A DNA stretch of 18,650 nucleotides from Pilaira anomala (GCA_025716855.1 JAIXMQ010000171.1:1-18650), one strand, 5' to 3'. Positions 8,232 to 17,838 are shown, numbered from the stretch's first letter. Numbers and translations are program-made. The notes: generated by a model not told the origin, from the letters alone.

Positions 8232-9376
8232 ATGAGTACTCCTACTGAACAATCATCTTCTACACCCATCAATAATGCTGAAAGCTCCCAGTCAGGAAAA
8301 ATCGGCAAGAAGAACTTCCGCCAATCTGAAGATATCAAACTTGTCAACTCTTACATACGCATAAGCGAAGATGGAGATAGAGGAAACAACCAAGACGGAG
8401 CCGCTTTTTGGAGAAGCATAGCTGACATTTTCAACATGGGAAATGGTCCTGATGATGTCCGTGATTGCGGTTCCTTGAAAAATCGTTGGGGTATCATCAA
8501 CAGAAAGGTGTCAAAATACGTCGGATGCCTTGATACCGCATCCATCCAGTTAGGAAGCGGATATGTTCCCAAAGATAGAGTATGTTTTATTAATGAAGTA
8601 CATAAAAATGGGTAATGTATTAACAAAACCACCATCCCTTATAGATAGCATTGGCTAAGCAATTGTATCGCAAACGTATTGTGGAATTGGAGAACGGTAA
8701 GACTGTTACTGCTCCTACCAAGAAGGGAAAAGAAACCGTAGGTGAAAATTTTACCCTTGAGCATTGCTATGAGATCATGGTAAAGCATCCTAAGTGGTAT
8801 CCTCGCGAGATGAAAAAGAATGAATCTGAGGACTTGGTTGTTTATTCTAACCATCAAGCTCCTGAGGGAAGCGGTTCTTCTTCAACTGATGATGCTGCCC
8901 ATCCTGCTCGCCCCGAGAATGGCCGTAGAAAGCTTAAAGAAGATAAAAGGGTCGAGAAAAGAAATATGGACAGCTTCTTGGAAAGGTTCGGTCACTATTT
9001 GGATGGCAAGATGAAAGCAGAGGCAGAAGCAGAGGCAGTAAAAAAGAGAAAGACTGCTATGAAGGCAAAGCAGGTGCGTCGCTTTTTCGACATGAAGATG
9101 TTAAGCATCAGTACTTCAGGAGAAACTGATCCATATATCCTTCGTACGTTGCGTAAGCATAAAAAAGATGCATGCGATAGGCTTAATAAAGAATCTATCG
9201 CAGATATTACTGGTGATGTTGAAGAAGAAGAGGAAACATTGGTGGAAGAGGAAGGTGAAAGCGAAGATGAAGAACAGCAGCCTACTGTAGAAGAGGCTGA
9301 TCCTGAAGTTGTTGTTTTGGAAGACGATGCTGAAGTTGTTGATTTGGAGGAGAATGATGATGATAATGAATTATAG
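8232..9376 (+). CDS. Harbinger ORF1: Myb/SANT (trihelix)-like DNA-binding accessory protein
   Basis: The coding sequence joins 8232-8579 and 8645-9376 (359 aa) around a 65-nt phase-0 intron (8580-8644, GTATGT...TATAG). After a Ser/Thr/Asn-rich leader, residues about 30-105 form a Myb/SANT or trihelix-like domain (EDIKLVNSYI, AAFWRSIADIFN, SLKNRWGIINRKVSKYVG). Next come FTLEHCYEIMVKHPKWY, typical of plant Pong ORF1 and NAM-associated proteins, and a Lys/Arg-rich coiled-coil segment (RKLKEDKRVEKRN, KAEAEAEAVKKRKT). The C-terminus is strongly acidic and ends NDDDNEL. In PIF/Harbinger elements ORF1 binds subterminal DNA and helps bring the transposase into the nucleus; both proteins are needed for movement. 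It faces the transposase gene tail to tail with 105 bp between stops. The start is the first ATG after the left end. Confidence 0.9.
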
Positions 9377-9481
9377 ATAGATATTTTTCTAATTAAAAAA
9401 TAAAATAAAAAGAGAAAAAAATGTTAAAAAATATATATATTTATATATGTATATTTTTATTTCTTATATATATATATATTA
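9377..9481. other. AT-rich intergenic region between convergent stops
   Basis: About 105 bp consist mainly of A runs and TATATA repeats (for example 9464-9478). It must hold the 3' ends of both transcripts; ATAAAATAAAA near 9399-9409 could serve as a plus-strand poly(A) signal. No terminator-like hairpin stands out. Confidence 0.6.
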
Positions 9482-10903
9482 TTATTGATGGTGAGATTGA
9501 CGCATCCACAGATGGCTAACAAGATCATCACGAAGCATTTGATGTTTGCTGGCATCTCTCATTGCACTGTCTCTTTTATGGAAGGCTTGAAAGTACAGCT
9601 CGTTTTCAGCTGCATAAGAGCTTCTACCAGAGTTAATGTTTGAATCATCGATTGTACATTCAGATTCAAACAAGTTTTCCAGTCCCTCTACATCTCTCTC
9701 ATCTTCGACTATCATGTTATGAATAATGACACAAGCAAGCATGACATTTTTCAGCTGTCTTTCATCCCATAATTTGGCTGGAGCCGTCAATATCTTAAAC
9801 CTTCCTTGTAAAACGCCAAAGGCACGCTCGACATCTTTTCTTACCGCTTCCTGAGCTGAAGAAAAGTTCTACAAGTTGAATATGGTTCGTTAAAAACATT
9901 CTCGTTATTTTTGTAATGAATAAAAATATACCTTTTCGCCTAATGTCGTGGGATTGGGTATGGTTTTAACCAAATTGGCATATTTTGGATAAATACCATC
10001 ACCCAGGTAATAACCCATCTCGTACTGATGACCATTTAACTCGTATGATACCTTTGGGGCTTCACCAGTAAGGAAATTATCGAACACAAAGGAACGATCC
10101 AAAACATTGATATCATTAAGGGCACCAGGTAAACCAAAAAAGCAATGCCAGATCCACAAATCTTGAGTAGCTACTGCTTCAAGAATGATAGTTGGGTACT
10201 TTTCCTTACCAGTATACTGACCATGCCAGCTGGTAGGGCAGTTTTTCCATTCCCAATGCATGCAATCGATTGATCCTAGCATTCCCCGGAAACCTCTTTC
10301 TTCGTTTACCTTCAAGATTGTCTTGAGATCATCAGCAGTAGGGTTTCGAAGGTATTCCTTTCCAAAATGATCAATGACTGCCTTACAGAAACGCTTCAAT
10401 GATTCCATTCCAGTAGATTCTGCCATTTGCAGGTACTCGTCATATGAATCAGGCGACGCACCATATGCAAGCTGGCAGATAGCAGCAGTACATTTTTGTC
10501 TGGCCGTAAACCCCCAGACCTTACGTGCATCTTGTCTTTGCTCGAAGTAGCTATCCTGCTTTTCAACACCTTCTACGATTCTATTGAATAGCTCACGACG
10601 CATTCTGAAACGACGACGAAAAATTTCAGGTGGGTATGTAGGAACTGCGTCAAAGTAATTCAGATTCAAAGCAGCCTCAGCCCTTTGACGATCCCTTTGG
10701 ATTACCACACGACCTTTAGTAGAGCCTCCGCGCTTTTTAGGTTTAGCTTTCTCATCAAAATAAACAGCAGCAGCAGCATATACATCGATATCGTCCATTC
10801 TTGTATCTTCTTCGTCTGATGATTCTATAAGCATAAGAAACTCTTTCAATTCATTATCCATATCACTGTCAAGTGAATCTAAATATCTTTCGATGTTAAC
10901 CAT
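9482..10903 (-). CDS. Pong-type PIF/Harbinger transposase (DDE_Tnp_4 / ALP1-like), intact
   Basis: ATG at 10903; exons 10903-9932 and 9868-9482 join around a 63-nt phase-0 intron (9869-9931, GTATAT...TTGTAG), giving 452 aa. An acidic N-terminus and a basic patch (KPKKRGGSTKGR) precede a helical DNA-binding region (about 85-160; FRRRFRMRRELFNRIV, RQKCTAAICQLAYG). Catalytic residues are D213 in GSIDCMHWEWKNCP, D302 in LGDGIYPKY and E338 in KDVERAFGVLQGRF, with YPTIILEAVA, DLWIWHCFFG and NDINVL between. MLACVIIHNMIVEDE follows. These are the strongest hallmarks of the plant Pong/PIF group. The enzyme excises and inserts the element at TWA sites together with ORF1. No stop, frameshift or splice-site defect was found, unlike every other transposase gene in the window. 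Residue numbers follow the spliced protein. Confidence 0.93.
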
Positions 10904-11270
10904 TTTTTGTTTTTATAAAAGTAATTTAAAGAAGGTAGACTGTATAAAAGAAAGGCAATACTTTATTAATTAATTATCAACTAAAAATACTATGAAGAGT
11001 TTGAATTTCAAGTGTGTTAATAATGATATAGAACGTGTAGTTCATGCTATTGTTAATTAAATTTTACCAAAAAAAGAATAAAAAAAAAAAAAAAAAAGTC
11101 CGTTCAAGCTTCGAAAAAAAGTAAATCCAGATTTTCAGAGGTTGCAAAAGTACAACCTCTGAAAAACTTTTGGGACCGAAATGTTATTGTGCAACTTTTT
11201 TACAACCCCCGTTGGGCGATCAGGGATTTAAAAAAAAATTTAAAGTAAAACTTTTATTGATTTAAATCCG
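10904..11270. other. Right untranslated and subterminal region of the Pong-type element
   Basis: This 5' flank of the transposase gene holds no open frame of note. It contains TATAAAA-like words near 10915 and 10942, an A-rich run (11080-11097), a 13-bp hairpin (11132-11165) and CCCGTTGGGCG (about 11207-11219), a degenerate inverted copy of the TIR core. Confidence 0.6.
11132..11165. repeat. Perfect 13-bp inverted repeat (hairpin) in the right subterminal region
   Basis: TTTTCAGAGGTTG (11132-11144) and CAACCTCTGAAAA (11153-11165) are exact complements around the 8-nt loop CAAAAGTA. It lies 120-153 bp inside the right end, a position suited to a transposase or ORF1 binding site. No equivalent was seen at the left end. 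Confidence 0.85.
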
Positions 11271-11288
11271 CGGTTGGGGATGCTCTAA
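11271..11288 (-). repeat. Right terminal inverted repeat and TSD (TAA) of the Pong-type element
   Basis: CGGTTGGGGATGCTC (11271-11285) is the inverted partner of the left end with one mismatch, followed by TAA at 11286-11288. Confidence 0.92.
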
Positions 11289-11313
11289 AAACTTACTTTT
11301 TTTTTATTCCTCC

Positions 11314-12917
11314 ATGGTTCTTTCAGTTACTAAATCAAAGGGTACCATTCAAAGTCCGCACAGGCTTAAAAAACACAACACATGGGCACAAGTCATCTCA
11401 AGACGATCAACACGATTGTCTAGTAGCTTGGTAGAGCCCCTAACCAAATCTTAACAAACTAACACGCCCAATGGTGAACCTGAAAACCTCACCACCAGGG
11501 CGGATCAAGTCACTCCAGTTGATCATTTTTCAAATAAAATTGTTCTTCCATACATGAAGGGTTTTTTTACTCATTCCATTCTCAATGACATTACCAACGT
11601 CAAAGAGGATCGTCTTTTATTTCTCAAAGAATTTAAGGCATTCTGTAATGAGGGAAAGGATCTATATGCCGTTTCCGATAAAATTTGTAACGACTATGGT
11701 CGTCAGTACGCCGAAGTGAAAGTTTCACCTCTTTTTTATAAGAACTTTTCTGATTCACCAGAATTTACACTTCCGTCTTTCACAGACTCTTTCTTTGCCT
11801 ATGCTTCTCTTTCATCCTCTGACCGTATCATAAAAGTTTCATTCACCAACCTTCCACAGGAATATGGTCGTCCTGACGGAAGTCTAGACCAACTCCGATC
11901 TGACATGATCACCAACTTGGAAAGGTTTGGAACTATTCTGGATAGCGGTCTTGCTGTCGGAACTACAGGTGTTTATGCTGGCTACGGCTATGCAGTACTT
12001 GTTGTCCTTGAAAATCACCAGCACGAACTCACTCATTCTTTGAACTGGTCTTTTTATCCGTTGGATTACACTCACTTATCTGGAAATGTTTTCCTTAAGG
12101 AACAAGACTCTGTTCATGTCTTCGCTACTTGGGCCTCTATGCCTCCTTTTTGTCGTTACTGTCATTCCGATAAACATGCTTTATTAGAATGTGAACTTCG
12201 TATGAAAGCCACAATCTGTCGTTTATGTAACGTTGCTAGTCATATTGCAAAATATTGTCCTCGTAAAAATACTTCTAATTCTTCCACGAATTCGTTGGCA
12301 AAGAAGCCTCGTAAGATGCCTCAACCTCCAATTACAACACCTCCTGTCATACCTGAGTCCGTAGATAACCATGAGGTTCATACTACCCCAGAGCAGACTC
12401 CTACTACTAGTGCAGTGCATTCTTTTGATGTACCTCCTACTCATACCGATAGTCATAACAATGAAGGCTAAGACGCTATTGTCAGTAATGAAGTTGGGAC
12501 TAATACACCCGCAGTCTCTAATTCACCATTAGTTAAAACACGTTTGACAAGAGCAACCACGACTAAGTAAACTATTCCTGGATCTTCTCAGTCAAAATTT
12601 GCTATCCAATCCTTGGTTATATCAGGAAAGAGTTGTAAATCCTGTGGAAACAGGGATTATGAGAGAAGCAACTCAAACAAATGTCCTAAAAACAAGAAGA
12701 ATTTTTGAAGAATCTTCAAGACACTGTAGAAAACGAAAATAGATTGTATACTGCTTCTAGCATGGAGACGACTGGAGGTGGTGCAGATGATGCCATGGAT
12801 CTCGATGATACCAATTCTTCTCAAGCCGATCTTACTGCCAATCCTGGTACCGTAGGTACTCTTTTTACCAACTCGGGACCAGCAGCAGTTGACAATAATA
12901 ACAACAATAATCTTTAA
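11314..12917 (+). pseudogene. LINE ORF1 (Gag-like, CCHC zinc-knuckle protein), broken
   Basis: ATG at 11314 opens a frame that runs, apart from nonsense codons, past 12600. A basic N-terminus precedes a long domain (about 11520-12110) in the place of the nucleic-acid-binding part of such proteins. Two CCHC knuckles follow, C-x2-C-x4-H-x4-C in both CRYCHSDKHALLEC and CRLCNVASHIAKYC. A third, irregular one, CKSCGNRDYERSNSNKC, has Tyr where a His might be expected. A Pro/Thr-rich stretch separates them. Breaks: TAA at 11452-11454, 12469-12471 and 12568-12570, then a one-base deficit in a T run near 12701-12705. After that, 70 codons in the new frame (acidic, ending in poly-Asn) reach TAA at 12915-12917. 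The product would coat the retrotransposon RNA. Confidence 0.82.
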
Positions 12918-12918
12918 A

Positions 12919-15900
12919 ATGAATTTATTAAGTAACAACATAATTAATAATTCTAACACTTTAAATGATAGTTCTACTATTATTTCTAACACTATGGCTT
13001 CTAAAATTACTGACTCAAACCCCCCGGATACTTCCTCTTTTACCTTTTCTCCTCTGAACATTGGTTCTCTCAACTGTCGTGGCCTAGCCAAAACTGCTGA
13101 TACCTCTGTTCGTAATTATTTTATACGTTACCTGAAACATCGTCCACTTGATTTGCTGGCCTTACAAGAGACACATGTTTCTACAACAGCGTTACAAGAA
13201 TTATTTTACTCCCAATTCCAGGCTTCATCTAGTCTCTGGTCTTCACATTGTGGTTTAATTTCTTTTAATCCTTCTATTATTTTCTCTAACTCTTTTATTA
13301 GTCCTTGTGAACGTTTTATATCTACTACCGTTTTACATAGCTCTGATACTTTTGATCCTATCACTGTCACCACTGTTTATTTTCCAGCTGCTAGAGCTGA
13401 TAGGTATTCCTTTTTGTCTAACATTCTTGTTGTGCATCCTGATATCTTTCTTCCCTTTACAGAACGGACTATTATACTTGGTGACTTTAATTACTCTTAC
13501 TCCAGATCTTTCTCTTTTCGTCCAATTCGTCAAGCTCCTACTCCATGGCTTCAATATATTGATAATAATTTCTTTGATGGTATTACTCCTCCTGATTTAC
13601 TGGCAGCCAGTACTTTCCATAGAGGTTCTTTTCAATCGTGTATTGATTATGTTATGGTCTCATCGGATCTATATCTTTCTGTATACCTTGATAAATGTCG
13701 TACCTTGTATATTCAACCTGCATGGTCTGACCACTGCTTGCTGACTTGCCATTTACGGCTCTCTGTTCCAAATTCAGGTTCTTCGGTCTCTTCAGTTGGT
13801 AAAGGTATTTGGCGTGCTAACCCTCGTCTAGCTTTAAACTCTGAATTTCAAGATCGATTGAAGACAGCTCTTACCAAATGTGTTGCATCTCTGGATTTCA
13901 CTCTTGCTAATACTACCAAATGGGAAACTTTAAAACAAGTAACCGCTAAATGTTGTAGGTCTTTCTCTCGACGTGAGGCATTTAATTTATCTCGTGCTGA
14001 GGATCTCTTACACAAAAAACAATCTGGCTTGACCAAAAAGTTGTTACTTGACCCTACTTTACTGCCTGTTTTATCTCCACAATTGACTATAGTGGAGCAC
14101 CAACTGAGTTCTCTACAGCAATATCATGTTGAAAACTTAGCATTACGATCTGGTATTCGCTGGCGTGAACTTGGTGATATTTCAGCAGGTTACTTGAAGC
14201 GTACGGTTGCAACTCGTTCTGCTAAGAAACTCATTCCTCCTTTAATTTATCATTCCACATTATCTCCTTGTACATCTAAAGAGGAAATGTTAGATACTAC
14301 TGCTGAATTTTATGGTAATCTTTACTCTCCTGATGATATTGATCAAGCTTCAATTGACCATTTGCTCGACTCTCTTCTGAAACTGCTGATAAGGTTATAG
14401 CACCCATTGATTATGATGACCTGCTTGAAGCCTTTTCTCGCACACCAAAGAAATCCTCCCCGGGTAAGGACGGTCTTCCGTATGAAATAGTTCGTCTTAT
14501 AATCGAACATCCTGCTTGTCGTACAATTGCTTTAGCAGTTTATAACGATGCACTATCTTACGCTCACATACCTGAAACTTGGTTACGGTCTTGTGTTTCT
14601 CTGCTTCCAAAAAAGCCACCTTATGATAACTTAAAGAATTTTCGTCCAATCTCTTTAATCAATACTGGTGCTAATGTGTTCACTCGTATTCTTTCTAGTC
14701 GTATGATATCAACTGCCACCACACTCATCACTACGTACCAAACTGGGTTTTTACGTGGTCGTTTTATTGCCGATAATGGCCTTCTCATGAATTTGATTAT
14801 GGAACACGCTAAGTCTTCTAAATCTGTCGCCATTGGCTTACTCTCGATCAAGAAAAGGCTTATGATTGCGTTTACCCGGCCTATCTTCGTGCTGTCCTTC
14901 TTAGGTTTGGATATCCTCTGAGACTGGTCGACTGTATTAATCATCTCTTTTTTGGAAACAACCTTCAGATTAATGTAAATGGTTTTCTCACTTCTAGCAT
15001 TGCTCAACGTCGTGGATTGAAACAGGGCGATCCTCTTAGTCCTATTCTCTTCAACTTGGCTTTTGAACCATTATTGCGACTTATTCAACAAGAGCAACAA
15101 ATTCATGGTTTCTCTTTACCATCTTCTCCCGAGTCTTCTTTTTCTTTACCAGCACCTACTCCTGTCAAACTGATGGCCTACGAGGATGATATTGTGGTGT
15201 TTCTAAACTCTCCTGCTGAATTATCCGCTTTACAGCAATGCTTGTTAATTTATTCTAGTGCTTCCAACGCTCTTGTTAATTTTCACAAAACTGAAGCTAT
15301 CTCATTATCTGGGTCTGGCGTTCCGCACTGAGCTCTTACAACATAACTACTTGGCACAATCGTCAATCACCTCAACCGGTTATATATCTTGGTTTTCCTC
15401 TGTTTACTTCAATTACTCAACGAGATTCTTTTCTTTATACTATTCTGGATTAAATCACTAAGGCATGTCAGATTCATCAACAACGCTCGCTATCTGTTCG
15501 TGGTCGTGCTACCATTGTCAACACGCTTATTCTTAGTAAATTATGGCATGTTCTTCGTGTTGTCTCTACACCCGCATCATTTTTGAATTCGATCCAATCT
15601 ATTGTTATGAAATTCATTAATACCCGAATCTTTCCTAGCATTAGTTTCTCCACGGCGTGTTTACCTCGAAACCGTGGTGGTCTTAGTCTGATTCACCCAA
15701 CACTTCAACAATCAGCTTTGCAACTAAGGTGGATTTTCCCCTTGTTATCGTCTCCCACAAGTGACATATTCAACAATAGTCTCTTCACCAAGTCTATTGT
15801 ATGCCTCAACTCATTCACTTTTTGTACTATCAAGTGGCGCAGATGTCAGTAAATCCCTCCTGGTATCGTACTCCATCATTAGAGCTGGACCACCGGTTTT

Positions 15901-16997
15901 ACTTTCTGTTTCCACAACCGCGACCGTACACAACCAAGAACACTTTAGGTTCACTCTCTCTCTTGTTCAAGGCGATTGACTTACTACCTAAGAGCTACTC
16001 TAAGGTAATTGCTAGTACCGCCACTTGTTTGGAAATCCCATTTGCCTCGCTACTAGATCCATCATACCCAGCTCCCAATGTCCTACCTCGGCCTCTACTT
16101 AAACTTCGCGGCTTCATTGCATACACACTCAATCTTACTGCTTCCAATTGCACTAGACCTCGAATTAGGGGTGAATTCGCTCTTTGTCGTAACTTGGCCT
16201 ATAATATGCTACGTAAGGTTAGTCACAATGAAGTTAAACTATCTACTTTTTTTGTCCGTACTTTTATTCTTCCTCATTACGCTGCCTTTGGTACTCATGC
16301 TTTCACTCCTGTCTCTGATCACTCGGTCTTCGATCTTTCCCCCTTTCTCATGGCTCTTCACTTTGAGAGACAACCAGGTATGGGACGATCTACCTTACTT
16401 AACACTAAGAAATTTCGTTCTATTTGTTCTTCTCCAAATACACGTAAAGCGATATTACCACCACCTTTTCCCCCACGTCTCTCGCCTCCTTGGTCTGACT
16501 TTTGGGACTTGACTCTATCTCATTCTTGTCGAAATATATGGTATCGTTTTCTGCAAAAAAAACTTCCTCACAAGTCCTTACTTCACCGACTGATTCCGGA
16601 ATTCTTTCCTTCTCCTAATTGTCCTCTATGCTTATATAATGTTGACTCGTTTGAGCACTTTATTTTCACCTGTCCTTTGAAACTTCCGGTATGGCAATTT
16701 GTTTGGCATAAATACGTCAATTCTTCCACTCAACTGGTCTCTCCGAGTGTTCTTCACTATTCCCTTTTTACTCTCTCCAACTTCTCTCATGACTCTGGTT
16801 CGGAGCAACTTGAATCTATTGCTGCTACACTTGAATCCATCTGGATTTTACACTGGGGCGCTGTCTTCAATAATACTCCGTTTACCGTCGACTCGGTTAT
16901 CTCTTTAGTATCTAAAAAACTTCTCAAGTCCAGACACGAATCTTTTGTGTCTGCCGGTATTCCTCATGTTCCTCTTCCTTTTATAACCGCAGATTGA
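12919..16997 (+). pseudogene. LINE ORF2 (APE endonuclease, reverse transcriptase, C-terminal zinc finger), broken
   Basis: ATG at 12919 lies one base after the ORF1 stop (TAA A ATG). Residues about 45-280 are an APE endonuclease: SLNCRGL (N52), LLALQETH (E84), LGDFN (D189, N191), SCIDYVM (D243) and WSDHCLL (D271, H272). The reverse transcriptase follows: SSPGKDGLPYEIV, LKNFRPISLINTG, QTGFLRGRFI, LDQEKAYD (motif A, 14843-14866), RGLKQGDPLSPILFN (motif B), AYEDDIVVF (motif C, YEDD at 15179-15190) and YLGFPLF. Near the C-terminus, CPLCLYNVDSFEHFIFTC is a C-x2-C-x8-H-x4-C finger. Breaks: a frameshift near 14366-14385 (TAG 14398-14400 in the old frame), a TC gain at 14841-14844, shifts near 15315 and 15795, and TAA at 15451-15453. 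The intact enzyme would nick DNA and prime reverse transcription there. Confidence 0.88.
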
Positions 16998-17106
16998 GTC
17001 TTTACAATCTCTTTCTGTACAATGAGGCACGAAAAGTTTTACATGTTAAAACTCCGACATGCTTGTCTAGATCAAAAAAAAACTTTCGAAGTCTTTTCAT
17101 ACTTTA
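16998..17106. other. LINE 3' untranslated region and junction
   Basis: No coding signal. About 75 bp separate the ORF2 stop from the A9 run at 17074-17082, the probable 3' end of the LINE. The next 24 bp lead to TA-CAGT (17105-17110), where the Tc1 remnant appears to begin. Confidence 0.5.
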
Positions 17107-17415
17107 CAGTCATAGTTACTTAACTTATCATTGCATAAATAATTAAACAGACATATTTTATAGTCAACGCACCAAAAGAAAAAATTAAAAAAAAATTATT
17201 TTGGTCATTTTACATCAATATTTAACAGGGCCTCCCTTTGCATCAATCACTTGTTGCATGCGGGATGGCATACTATCAATGAGTTTATTGACGTATTCAA
17301 CAGATATACTCAATCATTACTTGTGTCGAACGATGAGACCTATGATTGTACCATTCTCGATGAAACTTCCTTTTCAGTATATTCCACATGTCACTATGGC
17401 GGAAGCATTGTTTAC
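17107..17415 (-). mobile_element. Tc1/mariner-type element, 3' remnant
   Basis: The minus strand encodes the tail of a Tc1-type transposase (17215 upward). Beyond its stop the sequence reaches CAGTCATAG preceded by TA (17105-17106), the expected form of a Tc1/mariner terminus and target. The 5' part of the element is absent; the 45-bp minisatellite region follows instead. Confidence 0.65.
17215..17415 (-). pseudogene. Tc1-type transposase, C-terminal fragment
   Basis: The minus strand ends with LIDSMPSRMQQVIDAKGGP VKY followed by TGA (17215-17217). This is very close to the standard Tc1 ending (SMPRRIQAVIKAKGG...KY). Before it, in another frame, lie SDMWNILKRKFHREW and a stop (TGA in EYIC-stop-IRQ), corresponding to the W-x-x-LKRK segment that follows the catalytic Glu region. 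At least one frameshift and one nonsense codon separate the two parts, and the DDE core is missing. This is a dead fragment. Confidence 0.8.
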
Positions 17416-17518
17416 AATTCGGCCAAAATTGTTTACAAAACGTACAATTTTTACACCCAGTTAGTTGTTTGAAAAATAGCTGGCATCAATTTTCAGCGTA
17501 CAAAATTGTTAAAAAAAA
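17416..17518. other. Transition from Tc1 remnant to minisatellite
   Basis: About 100 bp without a gene contain loose relatives of the downstream repeat, such as GTTTACAAAACGTACAA near 17429-17445 and GTACAAAATTGTT near 17498-17510. They may be diverged founder copies of the 45-bp unit. Confidence 0.4.
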
Positions 17519-17805
17519 GTACAAGTATATTGTTCGTTTTTTTACTAACATTGTTCATAAAAAGTACAAGTATATTGTTCGTTGTTTTACTAACATTGTT
17601 CATCAAACGTACAACTATATTGTTCTTTTTTTTACTAATTCTATTCGTAAAACATACAAATGTATTGTTCGCTTTTTTTCTAATTCTGTTCACAAAACAT
17701 ACAAATGTATTGTTCGTTTTTTTCCTAATACTATTCACAAAACGTACAAATATATTATTCGTTTTTTCTCTAATTCTGTTCACAAAACAACCCATTTTAT
17801 TGTTT
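17519..17805. repeat. 45-bp minisatellite, six full units plus a degenerate seventh
   Basis: Units start at 17519, 17564, 17609, 17654, 17699 and 17744, exactly 45 bp apart; a decayed seventh follows at 17789. Each begins RTACAA..TATTGTTCG, then a T run, CTAA, and ATTCA..AAA. Units 1-2 form one subtype (CTAACATTGTTCAT) and units 4-6 another (CTAATTCTGTTCAC or close), with unit 3 intermediate, as expected from stepwise duplication. Forty-five is a multiple of three and three frames stay open through the array, but the variable positions show no codon bias. Confidence 0.92.
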
Positions 17806-17835
17806 AAATTTACTACCATCTTTGTTCGCAATATA

Positions 17836-17838
<3 letters not shown>

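Larger units (their letters stand above)
8007..11285. mobile_element. Complete Pong-type PIF/Harbinger DNA transposon (3279 bp)
   Basis: Ends are precise. The left terminus GAGCATCCCCAGCCG (8007-8021) and the inverted right terminus GAGCATCCCCAACCG (11285-11271) differ at one base, and both are flanked by TAA (8004-8006 and 11286-11288), the 3-bp TWA duplication typical of this superfamily. Inside are two convergent genes: a Myb/SANT-like ORF1 (8232-9376, +) and a DDE transposase (9482-10903, -). Each has one consensus intron and no lesion. The element sits between an unrelated spliced gene and the first ORF of a decayed LINE. Transposase motifs and TIR resemble plant Pong/PIF elements closely, judged from memory of the family. 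It appears potentially autonomous. Confidence 0.93.
11314..17082 (+). mobile_element. Non-LTR retrotransposon (APE-type LINE), near full length, decayed
   Basis: Two ORFs in the usual order are present: a zinc-knuckle ORF1 (11314-12917) and an endonuclease/reverse transcriptase ORF2 (12919-16997). A short 3' untranslated part ends near an A9 run (17074-17082), which may be the poly(A) tail. The 5' end is unclear because the Pong-type element ends only 28 bp before the ORF1 ATG. No target-site duplication was identified. Both ORFs carry stops and frameshifts, so this copy cannot move unaided. The C-terminal zinc finger, lack of an RNase H domain and overall wording resemble LINEs of Mucoromycota, as recalled. 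Confidence 0.9.

Noticed and set aside
12657..13091. Minus-strand frame of about 144 codons over the LINE ORF1/ORF2 junction
   Set aside because: It is the reverse of low-complexity Asn/Thr-rich coding sequence of the LINE and shows no motif of its own.
2715..15453. Reassigned stop codons (TAA/TAG read as Gln) to explain in-frame stops in transposon genes
   Set aside because: The two intact genes at 8232-9376 and 9482-10903 end properly at TAG and TAA, and the broken genes also carry frameshifts, so decay explains the stops.
16078..16512. Hydrophobic plus-strand frame resembling a membrane protein
   Set aside because: It is a shifted frame of the LINE ORF2 C-terminal region, whose own frame is open to 16997 and carries the expected zinc finger.
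17493..17805. CRISPR-like array, because of regularly spaced repeats
   Set aside because: The repeats are contiguous 45-bp units without unique spacers, in a eukaryotic context.
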